Notes: generated by a model from the letters alone, not told the origin. DNA of 64,000 nucleotides from Phytopythium helicoides (GCA_024867545.1 JANFNE010000036.1:1-64000), one strand, 5' to 3'; shown: positions 31,922 through 42,191, counted from the stretch's first letter. Translations and numbers: made by a program.

Positions 31922-33043
31922 TCAATGCGCCTTGAGCTCGTGAAAGCTGCCGCGGGGAGTGCTGTTGGCATCCTCGGTGACGTCGAGCGCCACATTGTGA
32001 GTCTCGATGGCTCCCTGCGAGTGGCGAGAGCTCAACGTACTTCCCGAGTTCCGGTCAAAGCCTGCGTAGAGCATGAGCGAGTCCTCCTCGCGAGAGACGA
32101 TGTGCTCGTCGTAGTCACGCGATTGGTAGTCCACGTGCACGAACGCACGCTCGACCTGCTCGAGCTTCTCAACCTTGAACTGGAGCTGCAGCGCAATGTC
32201 GTGCGCCATCTTCACAGACATGTCCCCAGGAACAACCACCTCCAGTTCCACCAGGTAGTTCGTGCCAAAGTGGTAGGCGCGCATAATGTCCAGAGACATC
32301 GACGGGTGATGGTGGCTGCATAGCTCCTTCACTTCATCCATAAATTCCTCACTCGCGGACACACCAACGAGCTGTTGCACCTGCTCCTTTGCCATTCGGC
32401 CCCACGAGTACGTGATGTACAAAAAGATGATCAAAGCACCAGCCGGATCAACATACCACACCGAAGGCTTCACCGCTGCAACAATGTACGCAGCAATCGC
32501 GACAGTGTTGCTCATCGTGTCGTTGATGTTGTCCTGGTGAATCGCCTCCACTGCCGCCGAGTATGTAGACTTGAGGATCCAACCCGAGTAGAACACGAGA
32601 CCAATCTTGGTGATCACAGCCAGCACCACGATCACAATCGCCGCCACCGACAGGTCAGGTGCCTCAAAGTCGTCGTGCACAAGGCCATTGACAATCTTGG
32701 TCACAGACTCTTGGATGAAGTACACAGCAGCCAACACCATGATGCTCGCCGCCACAATAATGGCCACAGGCTCAAAGCGAGACGTCCCCGCGGGGTACTT
32801 GGCGTAGTCCTGCTTCTTTCCCGACCGCGTGCCGGCGTACCATAGCAGACCCTGGACGAAGAGGTCGACCATGTTCTCGACGAGCGCGGAGAGCAGTGCG
32901 AGCGAGTGGCTGGCGACGGCAATGGTCGCCATGGAGAGCACGATGACGATGTTGGTGAAGAGCGACGCCTTGAGCACGAGCGCGACATGGTCGAACGGAC
33001 CAGCGTCCGCGCCGCGAACGCAGCGGAGGATCGAGTCGATCAT
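31922..33043 (-). CDS. Cation diffusion facilitator (CDF) metal transporter 2
   Basis: 373 aa from MIDSILRCVRGADAGPF; the frame is open to 33304 but that text is not CDF-like. From FDHVALVLKASLFTNIVIVL to VERAFVHVDYQSRDYDEH it is nearly residue-for-residue the same as CDF1 (29526-30779), including the ENMVD and DNIND metal sites. It ends in its own short tail (DRNSGSTLSSRHSQGAIETH ... SFHELKAH). DNA identity across the shared core is very high, including third positions, and the two copies face each other. Presumably a second Mn/Zn-type transporter. Confidence 0.92.
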   Translation of the reverse strand: MIDSILRCVRGADAGPFDHVALVLKASLFTNIVIVLSMATIAVASHSLALLSALVENMVDLFVQGLLWYAGTRSGKKQDYAKYPAGTSRFEPVAIIVAASIMVLAAVYFIQESVTKIVNGLVHDDFEAPDLSVAAIVIVVLAVITKIGLVFYSGWILKSTYSAAVEAIHQDNINDTMSNTVAIAAYIVAAVKPSVWYVDPAGALIIFLYITYSWGRMAKEQVQQLVGVSASEEFMDEVKELCSHHHPSMSLDIMRAYHFGTNYLVELEVVVPGDMSVKMAHDIALQLQFKVEKLEQVERAFVHVDYQSRDYDEHIVSREEDSLMLYAGFDRNSGSTLSSRHSQGAIETHNVALDVTEDANSTPRGSFHELKAH

Positions 33044-33376
33044 GGCTTCAAGTAGAGAGATGATGTGAGCTTGAAGGTGATGCTGAGTCGAGTGGATGAG
33101 CTGCGAGATCAGGCGGGTGGCTGCTGTTGACGCTGGAACGCGAATCGCCGACTGAAGAATGAGGGGAGGGAGCTCTAGGACCACTGGGCGAGTCCTCGTA
33201 GATTCTGAGAAGTGATGAGTGGGCGAGAAATGACGCACAGAGTGCGGACACAGGCGGATTTTAATCAATTTGCGGACGAAGAGCGCGTGGCTCTCGCCAA
33301 TCATCAGGCCGCAATGACGTCAGGTGAACTGTACACTTACTCATCTTACAACCTATATCTGTCAAGTTGAAGCGCA
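33044..33376. other. Intergenic region CDF2 - MFS2
   Basis: 5' region of CDF2 (minus strand). On that strand a possible initiator GTCATTTCTCGCC lies near 33223-33236. No gene seen. Confidence 0.45.
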
Positions 33377-35095
33377 TCAATGCAGTTGTGTGTACGCCTC
33401 TGGGCGCTGGAAGATCTGTTGGATCTCCTCGAGCTCAAGGCCCTTGGTTTCTGGCAGTGCGCGCCAAAAGTACATCAGACCCAGCAGTGCCACGCCCGCG
33501 TACAGCCAGAACGCGCCGTACGTCGACAGACCCTCGATGATGCTCAGAAACGTGAACGACACGATCAGGTTCGAGATCCAGCACACGGCCGTCGACACGC
33601 TCAGCGCGAAGCTACGAACTTGCAGCGGGTAGATCTCGGCGTTGATGGTCCACGGCATGCATCCCATGCCGCTGGCGAAGCACGCCAGGTACAAGAAGAG
33701 CGCGGCGAGGATGAGGTAGCCAGGGACCTTGCTGTCGACGGGAACAGTCGAGAACGACCAGTTGTCGTCCGAGCACACACCCATGGATGGAGCGGACGAC
33801 GAGCCTTCGAGGCACAGGTTCGACGTGAGCACGTCACTACCGGGGAGTGAACCTTGCAGACAGAATCCACATGCAGAGTTGGAGACGCAGTCGAAGCCGA
33901 CCGAGATGTCGGCACACTCGCCAGCTCCCGTGACCGAGACGGAGGTGAGCTCTGCACCGAGGAAGGCGGTTCCGAGTGCGACAAGCGAGAGCATGACGCC
34001 AAACAGACTGCCGAGTGTGAGTTTCCTTCGACCAGTGCGATCGACGAGGTATATTCCGACGAAGGTGAAGATGAAGTTGCTGAATGCGACGACGGCGGAG
34101 AGCCAAAGTGTGATGGAAGTATTTGTGAATCCTGCCATTTCGATGATGGTGGCGCCGTAGTACATGACAGTGTTGATGCCGGAGAACTGTTGTACGGCCA
34201 TGAGCATGCATCCGAGCATGAGCGCTCTGCGAACGCTTGGGGTCTGCAGCTCCTCCCACACATCGACTTTCATGTCAGCCGCACGCTGGACCTCTGCTTC
34301 AATGTGATGGAACTCACTCTCGATATTCTCGCCGCCTCGGATTCGAGAAAGCGCGTGCCACGCGCGCTCCATTCGTCCCTTGGATACCAAAAATCGAGGG
34401 CTTTCAGGCAAGAATAGGAACCCGATGAGCTGTAACACTGCTGGGATGGCAGCGAGTCCGAGCATGTACCGCCAACCTTCGTCTACAGAGCTCAACATGG
34501 CGTCCAAGACCGCTGCGAAGAACTGTCCACCGGTGATACAGGCCGTATTCAGTGACACTAGCTGCCCACGCATGCTTGGTGGAGACGCTTCGGCGATGTA
34601 TAGCGGGACGGCCATGGACGCCAAGCCGACTGCGAGTCCGACTACGAGGCGACCAAACAGGAGCACCTCAAATGACTGCGCCATACCCATAAACAGCGAG
34701 CCAGCGGTGAAGAGCACAGACGAGATGAGGATCACGGGTTTTCGTCCAAGCGACTGGTTTCCGCAGCTGCTAAGGGCCGCACCAACGATGGCGCCTGCGA
34801 CAGCAACTGACACGATGCTCTCGCTCTGCACATCCGAGAGGTCGAACACGTCTGGGCTCTTGAGGATCACGAGCGCGCCGGAGATGACGCCCGTGTCATA
34901 TCCAAAGAGGAACCCTCCGACGGTCGCACACAGTGTCAGCAGGTACAAGCACGCGTGACTCGGCTCGGAACGTTCAAGTCCTTGAAGTGACGACCCGGAA
35001 TTCGTTGATCGCAGAGGCTTGTCCTGGTCGAAGCCGTGGTGGCCATTGGCGAGCCCAGCCTTGCTCGGGAGCACGCCAACCGTTGCTGCGGTCAT
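33377..35095 (-). CDS. MFS sugar/inositol-type transporter 2
   Basis: 572 aa from MTAATVGVLPSKAG; the frame is open to 35491. It closely resembles MFS1: GGFLFGYDTGVISGALVI, NQSLGRKPVILISS, VPLYIAEASPPSMRGQLVS, FLPESPRFLVSKGR, VQQFSGINTVMYYGAT, VDRTGRRKLTLGSL, CMPWTINAEIYPLQVR and LPETKGLELEEIQQIF. A shorter Cys-containing loop (C.DISVGFDCVSNSACGFC) is present. The N-terminal tail is short and unrelated to that of MFS1. Probable H+-coupled sugar or inositol uptake. Confidence 0.9.
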   Translation of the reverse strand: MTAATVGVLPSKAGLANGHHGFDQDKPLRSTNSGSSLQGLERSEPSHACLYLLTLCATVGGFLFGYDTGVISGALVILKSPDVFDLSDVQSESIVSVAVAGAIVGAALSSCGNQSLGRKPVILISSVLFTAGSLFMGMAQSFEVLLFGRLVVGLAVGLASMAVPLYIAEASPPSMRGQLVSLNTACITGGQFFAAVLDAMLSSVDEGWRYMLGLAAIPAVLQLIGFLFLPESPRFLVSKGRMERAWHALSRIRGGENIESEFHHIEAEVQRAADMKVDVWEELQTPSVRRALMLGCMLMAVQQFSGINTVMYYGATIIEMAGFTNTSITLWLSAVVAFSNFIFTFVGIYLVDRTGRRKLTLGSLFGVMLSLVALGTAFLGAELTSVSVTGAGECADISVGFDCVSNSACGFCLQGSLPGSDVLTSNLCLEGSSSAPSMGVCSDDNWSFSTVPVDSKVPGYLILAALFLYLACFASGMGCMPWTINAEIYPLQVRSFALSVSTAVCWISNLIVSFTFLSIIEGLSTYGAFWLYAGVALLGLMYFWRALPETKGLELEEIQQIFQRPEAYTQLH

Positions 35096-36574
35096 GAAGA
35101 TGTGTGTTGTGCCTAGTCGATGTCGACGAACGGTGGCAAATCCAGAAGTGAGCCCTGTTGCGAAGCTGTCTCGTCGTTTAGCATGGGCACTGACGCAAGT
35201 GAGACTGACGTACGTGGCGTCGTGGCCAGCGTGGCGAATCGGCGTCCGCTGGTCGATCTTCAAGCTCAACGAGCTGCGACGGGATTGTGATCGTCCAGTC
35301 GACGGAGTGAACGAGCGGTCGACGCGCTCGACGTGTGCGAAGCCAAGATGGAGCAACGGCGTCAAGTGACGCGAAGGCTTCGCCGAAGCCACATCAACCA
35401 CGTCAAGTGAGACGGATGCCACCCACCAAGCTAGAGATTCAGCGCGACCTGGATCCGCTCTAGAACATTCTAAAGTGCAGTGCCGGGCCACTTACAAGTT
35501 CCGCCTTGACATGTCGCAAGATCTAGATCCGATAAATTTAGGACCATCTTCAACTTGGTCGGCCCAACGCATTGCAGTTGTTTTGCAAGTGTCTAGCCCA
35601 GCACAGTGTACATTGCTCATGTATCTTTTTGGTGGAGAGCGGTTGCCACCAATCCGTCGCTTCATGAGCACGAGGAAAGCTTTGTGCGTCTATCGGAACG
35701 AAGGAAGCCATCACAGTCGGCAGAGGCGTCGTGAATCCATGATCATTGATCGTGGATTGAATCACCCAGCTCTGTCTTGTACACACATCACTACCGTCCG
35801 CTTCTTTCTTCATCGCGTGTAGCCATCCTCACGATACAGATCACAAACTTTTTGAGTCACCACGTGTCACACCACATGCTTCGGCGGCGAGACGGCACCC
35901 TCATCTCAGACAGCAGCATGGCCGTCCTGAAACCATCTCCGCCATGGCGAATACTGTACCAAGTCAATGTTATTCTATCAGCACTTTGTTCGCGATTAGT
36001 CTAATGTTTTGAGGCGTGAAGTGAAGGCACCTCGATGCTCCACTATGAAGACTACTCGACCGTCACGCACACCAAAAAGCCTCGAGCACATTCTCGCAAG
36101 CGCATGCATCGATGCAGAAGGTGAACTGCTGCGCCAGCACCTATGATAATTGCTACCATAGCAGTCCTGCATGCTTTCTATTCGCAGCTCTCGACCCTTC
36201 TTTGCCTGCAGTGGAAGTGTCTGTCCTGTCGATCCATGTTTTGTGCACTGCAGCACAAATTATTCGACCAGCTGCGCCGATCATTTGACGTGTTGGGGAC
36301 GGTGCCTTGCACGCCTTTCTTCTGCTCACGCTGAATGCGCGACATATGGAGCACAATGTGCGGTGATCATCTCACAGCAGGCCAACGTGAGGTCTCCCTT
36401 CGTCCACAACAAACAGAGGTATACATTCCATATGGCTGTCAGCAGCAGCCTTTGAGTTCACTGTTGTCTAGCAAAGCATTCACATCGATGCTTGGACCTT
36501 GCAAGGATACAGACAGGCAGCTTGCCAAATGCGATTAACCTTTTGGTTTGAGCGATGCCGTCACGAAGCCACTC
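35096..36574. other. Intergenic region MFS2 - MFS pseudogene
   Basis: About 1.5 kb. It contains only short open frames of no recognisable family. Confidence 0.5.
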
Positions 36575-36594
36575 GCTCACTTTCCAATTCACCT
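36575..36594 (+). promoter_or_regulatory. Oomycete Inr+FPR core promoter
   Basis: GCTCACTTTCCAATTCACCT is close to the classical oomycete 16-nt start-site consensus (initiator TCAYTYY plus flanking CAWTT). It lies 70-85 bp upstream of the ATG of the MFS pseudogene. Confidence 0.6.
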
Positions 36595-36661
36595 CCAAGG
36601 TCTCAAGCCGAGCATCCCAATCATCCGACCAACCGACCGACGCCAGCCACGTCTAGCAAGC

Positions 36662-37804
36662 ATGGAGATAGGAGCTCTTCTGTCCTCACACTCCAATGGC
36701 GTGATCGTATCGGCCCACGAGAACAACAACAAGTACCTGCATCTGCTTACTGCGTGCTCTACTATCGGCGGTTTCCTTTTTGGCTATGACACGGGGGTCA
36801 TCTCGGGGGCCCTCGTGCTGGTCAAGAGTCCTGAAGAGTTCAATCTGAATTCCATCGAGAGCGAGGCTATCGTGTCCGGCGCTGTAGGCGGTGCTATCGT
36901 TGGTGCTGCGATGAGCAGCTTCATGAACCAAGCTCTTGGTCGCAAGCCGGTAATCCTCATCTCTTCAGCTCTCTTTACAATTGGTGCTGTCATCATGGGC
37001 GTCGCTCCGTCCTTCGCTTTGCTCCTTCTTGGACGCATCACTGTCGGTCTCGCCATTGGTATGGCCTCCATGGCTGTTCCTCTGTATATCGCCGAGGCCG
37101 CGCCTCCATCTCGTCGCGGTCAGCTCGTCTCACTCAACTCGGCGTGTATAACTGGTGGGCAATTCTTTGCAGCCGTCTTGTGCGCTGCACTGGCTGACGT
37201 TGATGGCGGGTGGCGCTACATGCTTGGTCTCGCTGCAGTGCCTGCTGTGCTCCAGTTCATCGGTTTCCTCTTCATACCTGAAAGTCCACGCTATCTCGTC
37301 AGCAAGAGCAAGTCCCAACAAGCTTGGCAGACGTTAGTTCGCATTCGCGGAACGGATGCAGTTGACGATGAGTTCTACTGTACAGCACCAAAGAAGATGT
37401 TCGCCGTGGCAAGAACCAGAGCGTAGGCGTCTGGCGCGACCTTAACCGCCCGGCTGTCTGACGCGCTCTGACTTTGGGCTGCATGCTCATGGCCGTACAA
37501 CAGTTCTCCGGCATCAGCACTGTCATGTACTACGGGCCTTGAGCTCGAGGAGATCCAACAGATCTTCTAGCGACGCAAGGGCACGCTCAATGTCGACAAC
37601 GAGCAAGACAACTATTACCGAGACAACACACGCAAGTGGGACGAACACCAAGCGAGTACAGAGATTCGCAGTGATCCTGCTAGTACTAGTGTTCCCATGA
37701 ATGAAATGGCTGAGGCTAGCGGTGTTGCGATCCCGGCGACTCCAGTGGCTAAGAGTCCATCTAGGGAATCGGCAGCTGTGGCGTACAGGAAACTGAACGA
37801 GTAG
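36662..37804 (+). pseudogene. MFS sugar transporter 3, truncated pseudogene
   Basis: Starts intact (MEIGALLSSHSNG; GGFLFGYDTGVISGALVLVK; NQALGRKPVILISS; VPLYIAEAAPPSRRGQLVS; IPESPRYLVSKSKS) with five to six helices. Near 37370 the frame shifts and the open frame ends at 37426. In the corrected sense the sequence continues through an in-frame stop (RPAV then TGA, about 37459) into TLGCMLMAVQQFSGISTVMYYG, then jumps straight to LELEEIQQIF at about 37536. The region for roughly the last five to six helices is missing, and another stop (TAG) follows IF. A Ser/Ala/Pro-rich tail stays open to 37804. Promoter and first half look fresh, so loss is recent. Confidence 0.88.
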
Positions 37805-37957
37805 CCCTTGTATTTATTCGAAGCTGGGCTATAGCAACGAGTCTCTGTGAGAGCTGGTGACATTAGACACAGCAGCTATAAGAAAGAATTGAATACATAT
37901 CCATTTCAACGAGGCAGCTAAAGGTGACTAGACGCTGCCTTCGTGAGTAGGATCCAC

Positions 37958-39000
37958 CTACTTCGCCTTGACTCCGCGCTGACGCTTCTTGATGCGTTGC
38001 TGGGCCGCCAGAAACTCCTCCTCTGTAGGTTCAGGTGGTTCATCTTCGACGCGCTGCTTTCGCTTCTTTCCCTTTGCCGGCGACTTGTCCGCGTACTTGG
38101 ATTCGATGCTCGCCACCAACGACGCAAATCCTCGCTCACTGTCAAATGCAAAGTTGTCAGCTGAGCCACAAGCATGCAATGTAATTAACAAGCACAGTGA
38201 TTGTACCGCTTCGTGCTAAGTGCAGAGCTCTCGCCATTAGCTCGACGATCCTGATTGCGGCGAATGGTTTCCATGAGGCTCTCGGCCTCCTTTGCCTCTT
38301 TGTCGCGACTCGCTTGTTTCTTTCGTTTCTGCGTCTCGGTCGGCGCTGGCTTGGCCGCGCGCGCCTTGAGGTACTCCTTGAACTTTGAAAAGCGCTTGAC
38401 CTCCTTGCTCTTGATGGCCTTCTCGATCATCTCGACGAACCGGTCTTCATCGTCGTCAGTCGAGAGCATGATGGAGTCCATGAGGTTGCGCATGTCGCCC
38501 TCAAACTTGGCGTACGCGTCGAGCACGTCGCGCTTCTCCTCGTCCGAGAAGCGGTACTGCTGTTCGAACTTGGCGATGTCATCCTGCGTGACCTTGGGGA
38601 AGATGCGCGCGAAGTAGTCGACCCACATCTGGAAGGACGGCGACTTGCTCAAGTCGTCCTCGGGCGCCTGGATCGTGCCCGTCTCGTCGTACTGCGCGCG
38701 CGCGTCCGCATCGCTCAGCAGCGCGTGAATTGCACTCACGGCCTGGAACTTGGCGGTCGCCTCGGCGCGGGCCTTCTCGTCACCGCGCTGCTTGTCTGGA
38801 TGCTGCAAAAGCGAAAATGAGCTCCCAATCGCGCGACTTGAACGCGTAATTTCATCGTCGAGAGCGCCACGTACGTAGCGCAGCGCCAGGCGGCGGTAGG
38901 CCTTGGTCAGCTCCTTGGTGTCGGCCGAGCGCTCGACGCCAAACACCTCGTACAGGTCGCAGCCATCGCCGAACGCCGCGTAGATGACCGCGGCCGCCAT
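37958..39000 (-). CDS. DNAJC9-like J-domain co-chaperone
   Basis: Exons 39000-38875, 38802-38207, 38138-37958 (903 nt, 300 aa); introns are 72 and 68 bp. The J domain (about aa 15-90) has DLYEVFGVERSADTKELTKA, YRRLALRYHPDK with HPD across the first splice, and FQAVSAIHALLSDADARAQY. The middle part (FQMWVDYFARIFPKVTQDDI, YRFSDEEKRDVLDAY, DRFVEMIEKAIKSKEVKRF) and the basic, coiled C-terminus (KRKKQASRDKEAKEAESLM; RIKKRQRGVKAK) follow the DNAJC9 pattern, a nuclear histone H3-H4 chaperone/Hsp70 partner. Start chosen at MAAAVIYAAFGDG, which directly precedes the J domain. Confidence 0.92.
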
Positions 39001-39110
39001 TTTTCGCGGCAAAAAGCGCACACTGAGCGCGCCATCGAGCGTCAGTGCGATTTGATTGGATATATTTAGAATTTATGAGGTTTGATTGGCTATATATAGG
39101 CCCGACAAGG

Positions 39111-39443
39111 TCACTTCAACGTGGTGACGTTGAGACCAGAGCGGAGACTGCGCAAGAAGCGCACAATGTGGCCAGGCTTGAGAGCGAGAACTGCCAGGAC
39201 GTGGCGCTCCTGCATCTCGGCGAGAGCGTCCTCGTGGTCCCAACCGCTTTTGACAAATTTTGCCACCAACTCTGAGCTTTGGCCGATGGAGTCGAGAGCC
39301 CGCTCCAAAATCTTGAGCACGGCTCGGTTTGGAGCGACGTCGGGACCCTCGCGAGCGAGCTTTACCACATCCGCGCGAACCTTGCTGGACTTGTCAGGAG
39401 GAGATCTGGCTCTCGATGTCGACTTCTCAATCTGCTGACGCTG
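39111..39443 (-). pseudogene. Downstream in-frame continuation of the four-TM protein after an amber codon
   Basis: Immediately after the TAG that ends the next gene (39444-39446), the same frame stays open for about 110 codons: QRQQIEKSTSRARSPPDKSS, VRADVVKLAREGPDVAPNRA, VLKILERALDSIGQSSELVA, WDHEDALAEMQERHVLAVLA, ending LRSLRSGLNVTTLK. The composition looks protein-like (amphipathic helices, SAM-like feel). TAG follows CTGCTG and precedes CAGCGTCAGCAG, so a single C-to-T change of a Gln codon would explain it. A premature stop, readthrough or a base error are all possible. Confidence 0.5.
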
Positions 39444-40070
39444 CTACAGCAGCGAAGTGAGTCGTTGCATCCAGCGTGGAGGTCCTGGGATGGGTAGCGA
39501 GTGCTCCTTGCGGGTGTCGTACACGCACACGATGAGGAACTGGTAGAACGGCGCATTGATTGAAATAATGGCAAGGCCGGCTGCGACGTTGAAGAGCGCA
39601 TAATTGAGCGGGAATACGGCGGGGAACCAGAGCAGAAAGCCGAGCGAGCCGCACGCGACACCTAGGTAGAAGTAGATGGACGGAAGCGTGAACCACAAGT
39701 CCAGTCGCTGCAGCAAGCACATCGCTTGTTGATCGTCTTCTGTCTCGTTCACTGCTAGCAAGACGAGAACGCTGTTGATTACCGAGAAGAGTAGGAAGAA
39801 CGTCCCCGTGCACAGGAATGCGCTCACGATGCCTTTGACGTCGCTAGCCCACGACACGCCGTAGCTGTCAAACGACGTGTCCGCGACCACTTGCAACCAG
39901 GACGCCCAGACAGTAAACACCAGCGCCGAGATCAGCCCGACATTCGTAACCTTGGTAAATGCCTGCTCGCGCGTGTTTTCATGCTCGCGAGGGTCGAACC
40001 CGAGCCACCGAAACGTGTACGCGTCGTACACAATCAGTGGGTGGAACACGCGCAGCGCCATGGCAGCCAT
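39444..40070 (-). CDS. Four-helix membrane protein, family not recognised
   Basis: 208 aa, MAAMALRVFHPLIVYDAYTF. Four hydrophobic spans: about aa 43-66 (LISALVFTVWASWLQVVA), 83-108 (FLCTGTFFLLFSVINSVLVL), 126-150 (LPSIYFYLGVACGSLGFLLW) and 155-183 (LFNVAAGLAIISINAPFYQF). The C-terminal tail HSLPIPGPPRWMQRLTSLL ends at a TAG after which the frame stays open (see 39111-39443). The true protein may therefore be about 320 aa. Function unknown; probably an oomycete-specific membrane protein. Confidence 0.7.
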   Translation of the reverse strand: MAAMALRVFHPLIVYDAYTFRWLGFDPREHENTREQAFTKVTNVGLISALVFTVWASWLQVVADTSFDSYGVSWASDVKGIVSAFLCTGTFFLLFSVINSVLVLLAVNETEDDQQAMCLLQRLDLWFTLPSIYFYLGVACGSLGFLLWFPAVFPLNYALFNVAAGLAIISINAPFYQFLIVCVYDTRKEHSLPIPGPPRWMQRLTSLL

Positions 40071-40199
40071 TCTCTCGCCCTCTCACAACGTGTCGTGTTG
40101 AATACAGTTCCGGCAGCGACTGTCGAGCTGGAGCCGCCTGGCATCGCTTGGCGACCACCGTCCGTAACGGACATTCCGACTGACATGGCAGTGCGGCTG

Positions 40200-41131
40200 G
40201 AAGATACCCTGCTCGCTGACCCTCTCGACACCATCATCGCGCTAAAGCTCACGCCAGTCGCGCTCACCACGAAAACATCGCTCTCGTCGTCGAGCTCGAG
40301 ACACTCGACACACGCACAGAGTCGCTGGCGGTCGAAGTGCTTGCAGTCAAGAACGCATCCGACGAGATCGACACCAACCCGGACACACCGCCAGATGCAG
40401 AGCCGTTTGAAACACGCATGACTCCGCTCTCCATGGCCCCCGTCACAGCGCTTGAACCCACGCTCGCTGCGCCGCTTGTCGTCGACTTGTTCGCACCGCT
40501 CAGGATGCTCACGCTGACACCCACGCCACCCGACGACGCTCCACTCGAAAGAGAGATAGATGCGCCGCTGCCGCTCACGGAAGATCAGCCCGCGATGTCG
40601 ATCTTGCTGACAAAAGACGACGTCCACGATCCACTTCTAATGCGCATGGACCCGCTCGACACGCAGAGTCGCCGCTCGTCACGGTCACGTTGTCGTAGCT
40701 GCTAACATTGCTGCTTGCAGCGCTGTGTGTCAAAATCACTACAGAGCCGCTCGTCGGCAAGCCATCGCCACTCATCATAGACAAAGAGCCGCCACCTAAG
40801 CAGGCAGGCGACCACCCATCCACCGTCACGTCGCCGCCCATGCCCTGAGAGTTGCTGGCGCCGAGGATTTTCACTACCTGTACTGCAATTGAGCTGTCCA
40901 CCGATCAGCCTGCAACAACACGTCGCTGCCGACAACACTGCTGATGCTGCTTCCCTGGATAATGCGGATACCACCAATAGAGCCGCTTGACACAAGCACC
41001 GCGCCAGACAAACCAATCCTCGAGTTGCTGCTTGATGCGAACACGTCACCGTTACAGTAGCTCGAGGACGAGCTGCCGAACAAACTCACACAGCCACTAA
41101 AGCTGCTAGACGACGATACACCGCTGTGCAC
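40200..41131 (-). pseudogene. Decayed Gly/Ser/Val beta-strand repeat protein
   Basis: Three minus-strand frames (41131-40874, 40901-40575, 40578-40264) each encode degenerate repeats of the type SGxVxxSSGS: for example SGAVLVSSGSIGGIRIIQGS, GMGGDVTVDG, SGSVVILTHSAASSN, GVSVSILSGANKSTTSGAAS, SGLVSISS. The pattern (short beta strands with SG turns, about 16-20 residues per unit) resembles long repetitive surface or secreted proteins in oomycetes. It switches frame at least twice and has no start or signal peptide, so it is read as the decayed remains of a larger gene. Confidence 0.5.
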
Positions 41132-41405
41132 GTGGTCAACTGTAGTATCTCACTCAATCCGTACATGAGCAAGTGCACTCAATCTGTGCAGTCATTGTCA
41201 ACAGTACAGCACACTTGCTTACTCTGAAATATCTCATAGCGCTCTTCAAGGTACGAGACGATGTTTTCATCAAGTAACATGTAGGTACCATCTAATGGTG
41301 CGCAGTACTCTCGTACGGACGAAGAGCACCCCCGCGCGCTGTGTTCATCACATCTAGAATCTCGCAGAAACATAGCGATACATTCATGGACGCTAGACAA
41401 GAAGT

Positions 41406-42149
41406 TTAGCTGCACTCGAACTTGATACCCGCTGCGAAGAGAGAGCCGACCACAGGGACAAATCCAGCCAGCTTCTCGGCGATGAAGCCGACAATGCCAC
41501 AGCCATCGTTGGACTGGATGGAAGACGCGCTGATAGTGAAGGTGATGGAGTCTGCGAGCAACTGATCGCCAAGGTATGCGCTCACGCGAAGTGTCGAGGG
41601 AAGGTAGAGACCGTAGAAGTGGTCCATGCACTGCAGCATTTCACTTTCGCAAGACTTCGGACAGGCGACGGAGCTCTTGGGGCCACACGCTGCAGACGAC
41701 GTGTACGAAACAGATTCTTGCCACGTGAAGCCGCGGCAAAGGGTGTACACATCGTACCGCTTGGCGATGGCGAGCTGGTTGTACGCCGCCCACGCCGTCT
41801 GCACGATGGCATCTCGCATCTGATACGTGTTGATGCCGGTCTCGTCGTTGGCTCCCCACGCACCGTTCATCTCCACGCGCACATTCAAGTCGAAATTCGC
41901 GCTTTCCGCACCCTTGCACGCGCTGGAGTAGGTCTGGTAGGTGTCATCGTTGATAGCGCCTTGGCCGTTGCCCTCGGTCGCGTAGATCTTCTGCCACGTT
42001 GCGCCGAAGATGTTGAGGTTGCCGACGTTGACGAGGTTGTCGGAGTACTCGACGTGCATCTGAACCTTCTGCTTGGCCGCGGAGGTACTGCCCTCCGAGT
42101 GGCCCACGAATGCGGCCCAAACGAGGAGGAGGACGGCGCTGGTCTTCAT
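41406..42149 (-). CDS. Secreted cysteine-containing protein, family A copy 2
   Basis: 247 aa from MKTSAVLLLVWAAFVGHSEG (signal peptide). Same layout as copy 1 at 20288: KVQMHVEYSDNLVNVGNLNI, ATWQKIYATEGNGQGAINDD, NVRVEMNGAWGANDETGI, CRGFTWQESVSY, a Cys cluster (CGPKSSVACPKSCESEMLQC) and a C-terminal GFVPVVGSLFAAGIKFECS. It differs from copy 3 in the opposite arm by one residue seen (IVGF here, IVGV there). Function unknown; exported by prediction. The long antisense frame across it (41619-42362) is a codon-bias shadow. Confidence 0.85.
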   Translation of the reverse strand: MKTSAVLLLVWAAFVGHSEGSTSAAKQKVQMHVEYSDNLVNVGNLNIFGATWQKIYATEGNGQGAINDDTYQTYSSACKGAESANFDLNVRVEMNGAWGANDETGINTYQMRDAIVQTAWAAYNQLAIAKRYDVYTLCRGFTWQESVSYTSSAACGPKSSVACPKSCESEMLQCMDHFYGLYLPSTLRVSAYLGDQLLADSITFTISASSIQSNDGCGIVGFIAEKLAGFVPVVGSLFAAGIKFECS

Positions 42150-42191
42150 GGGGACGTAAGGGAAGGCTGGTTGGAGAAGTGTCAAGGACGT

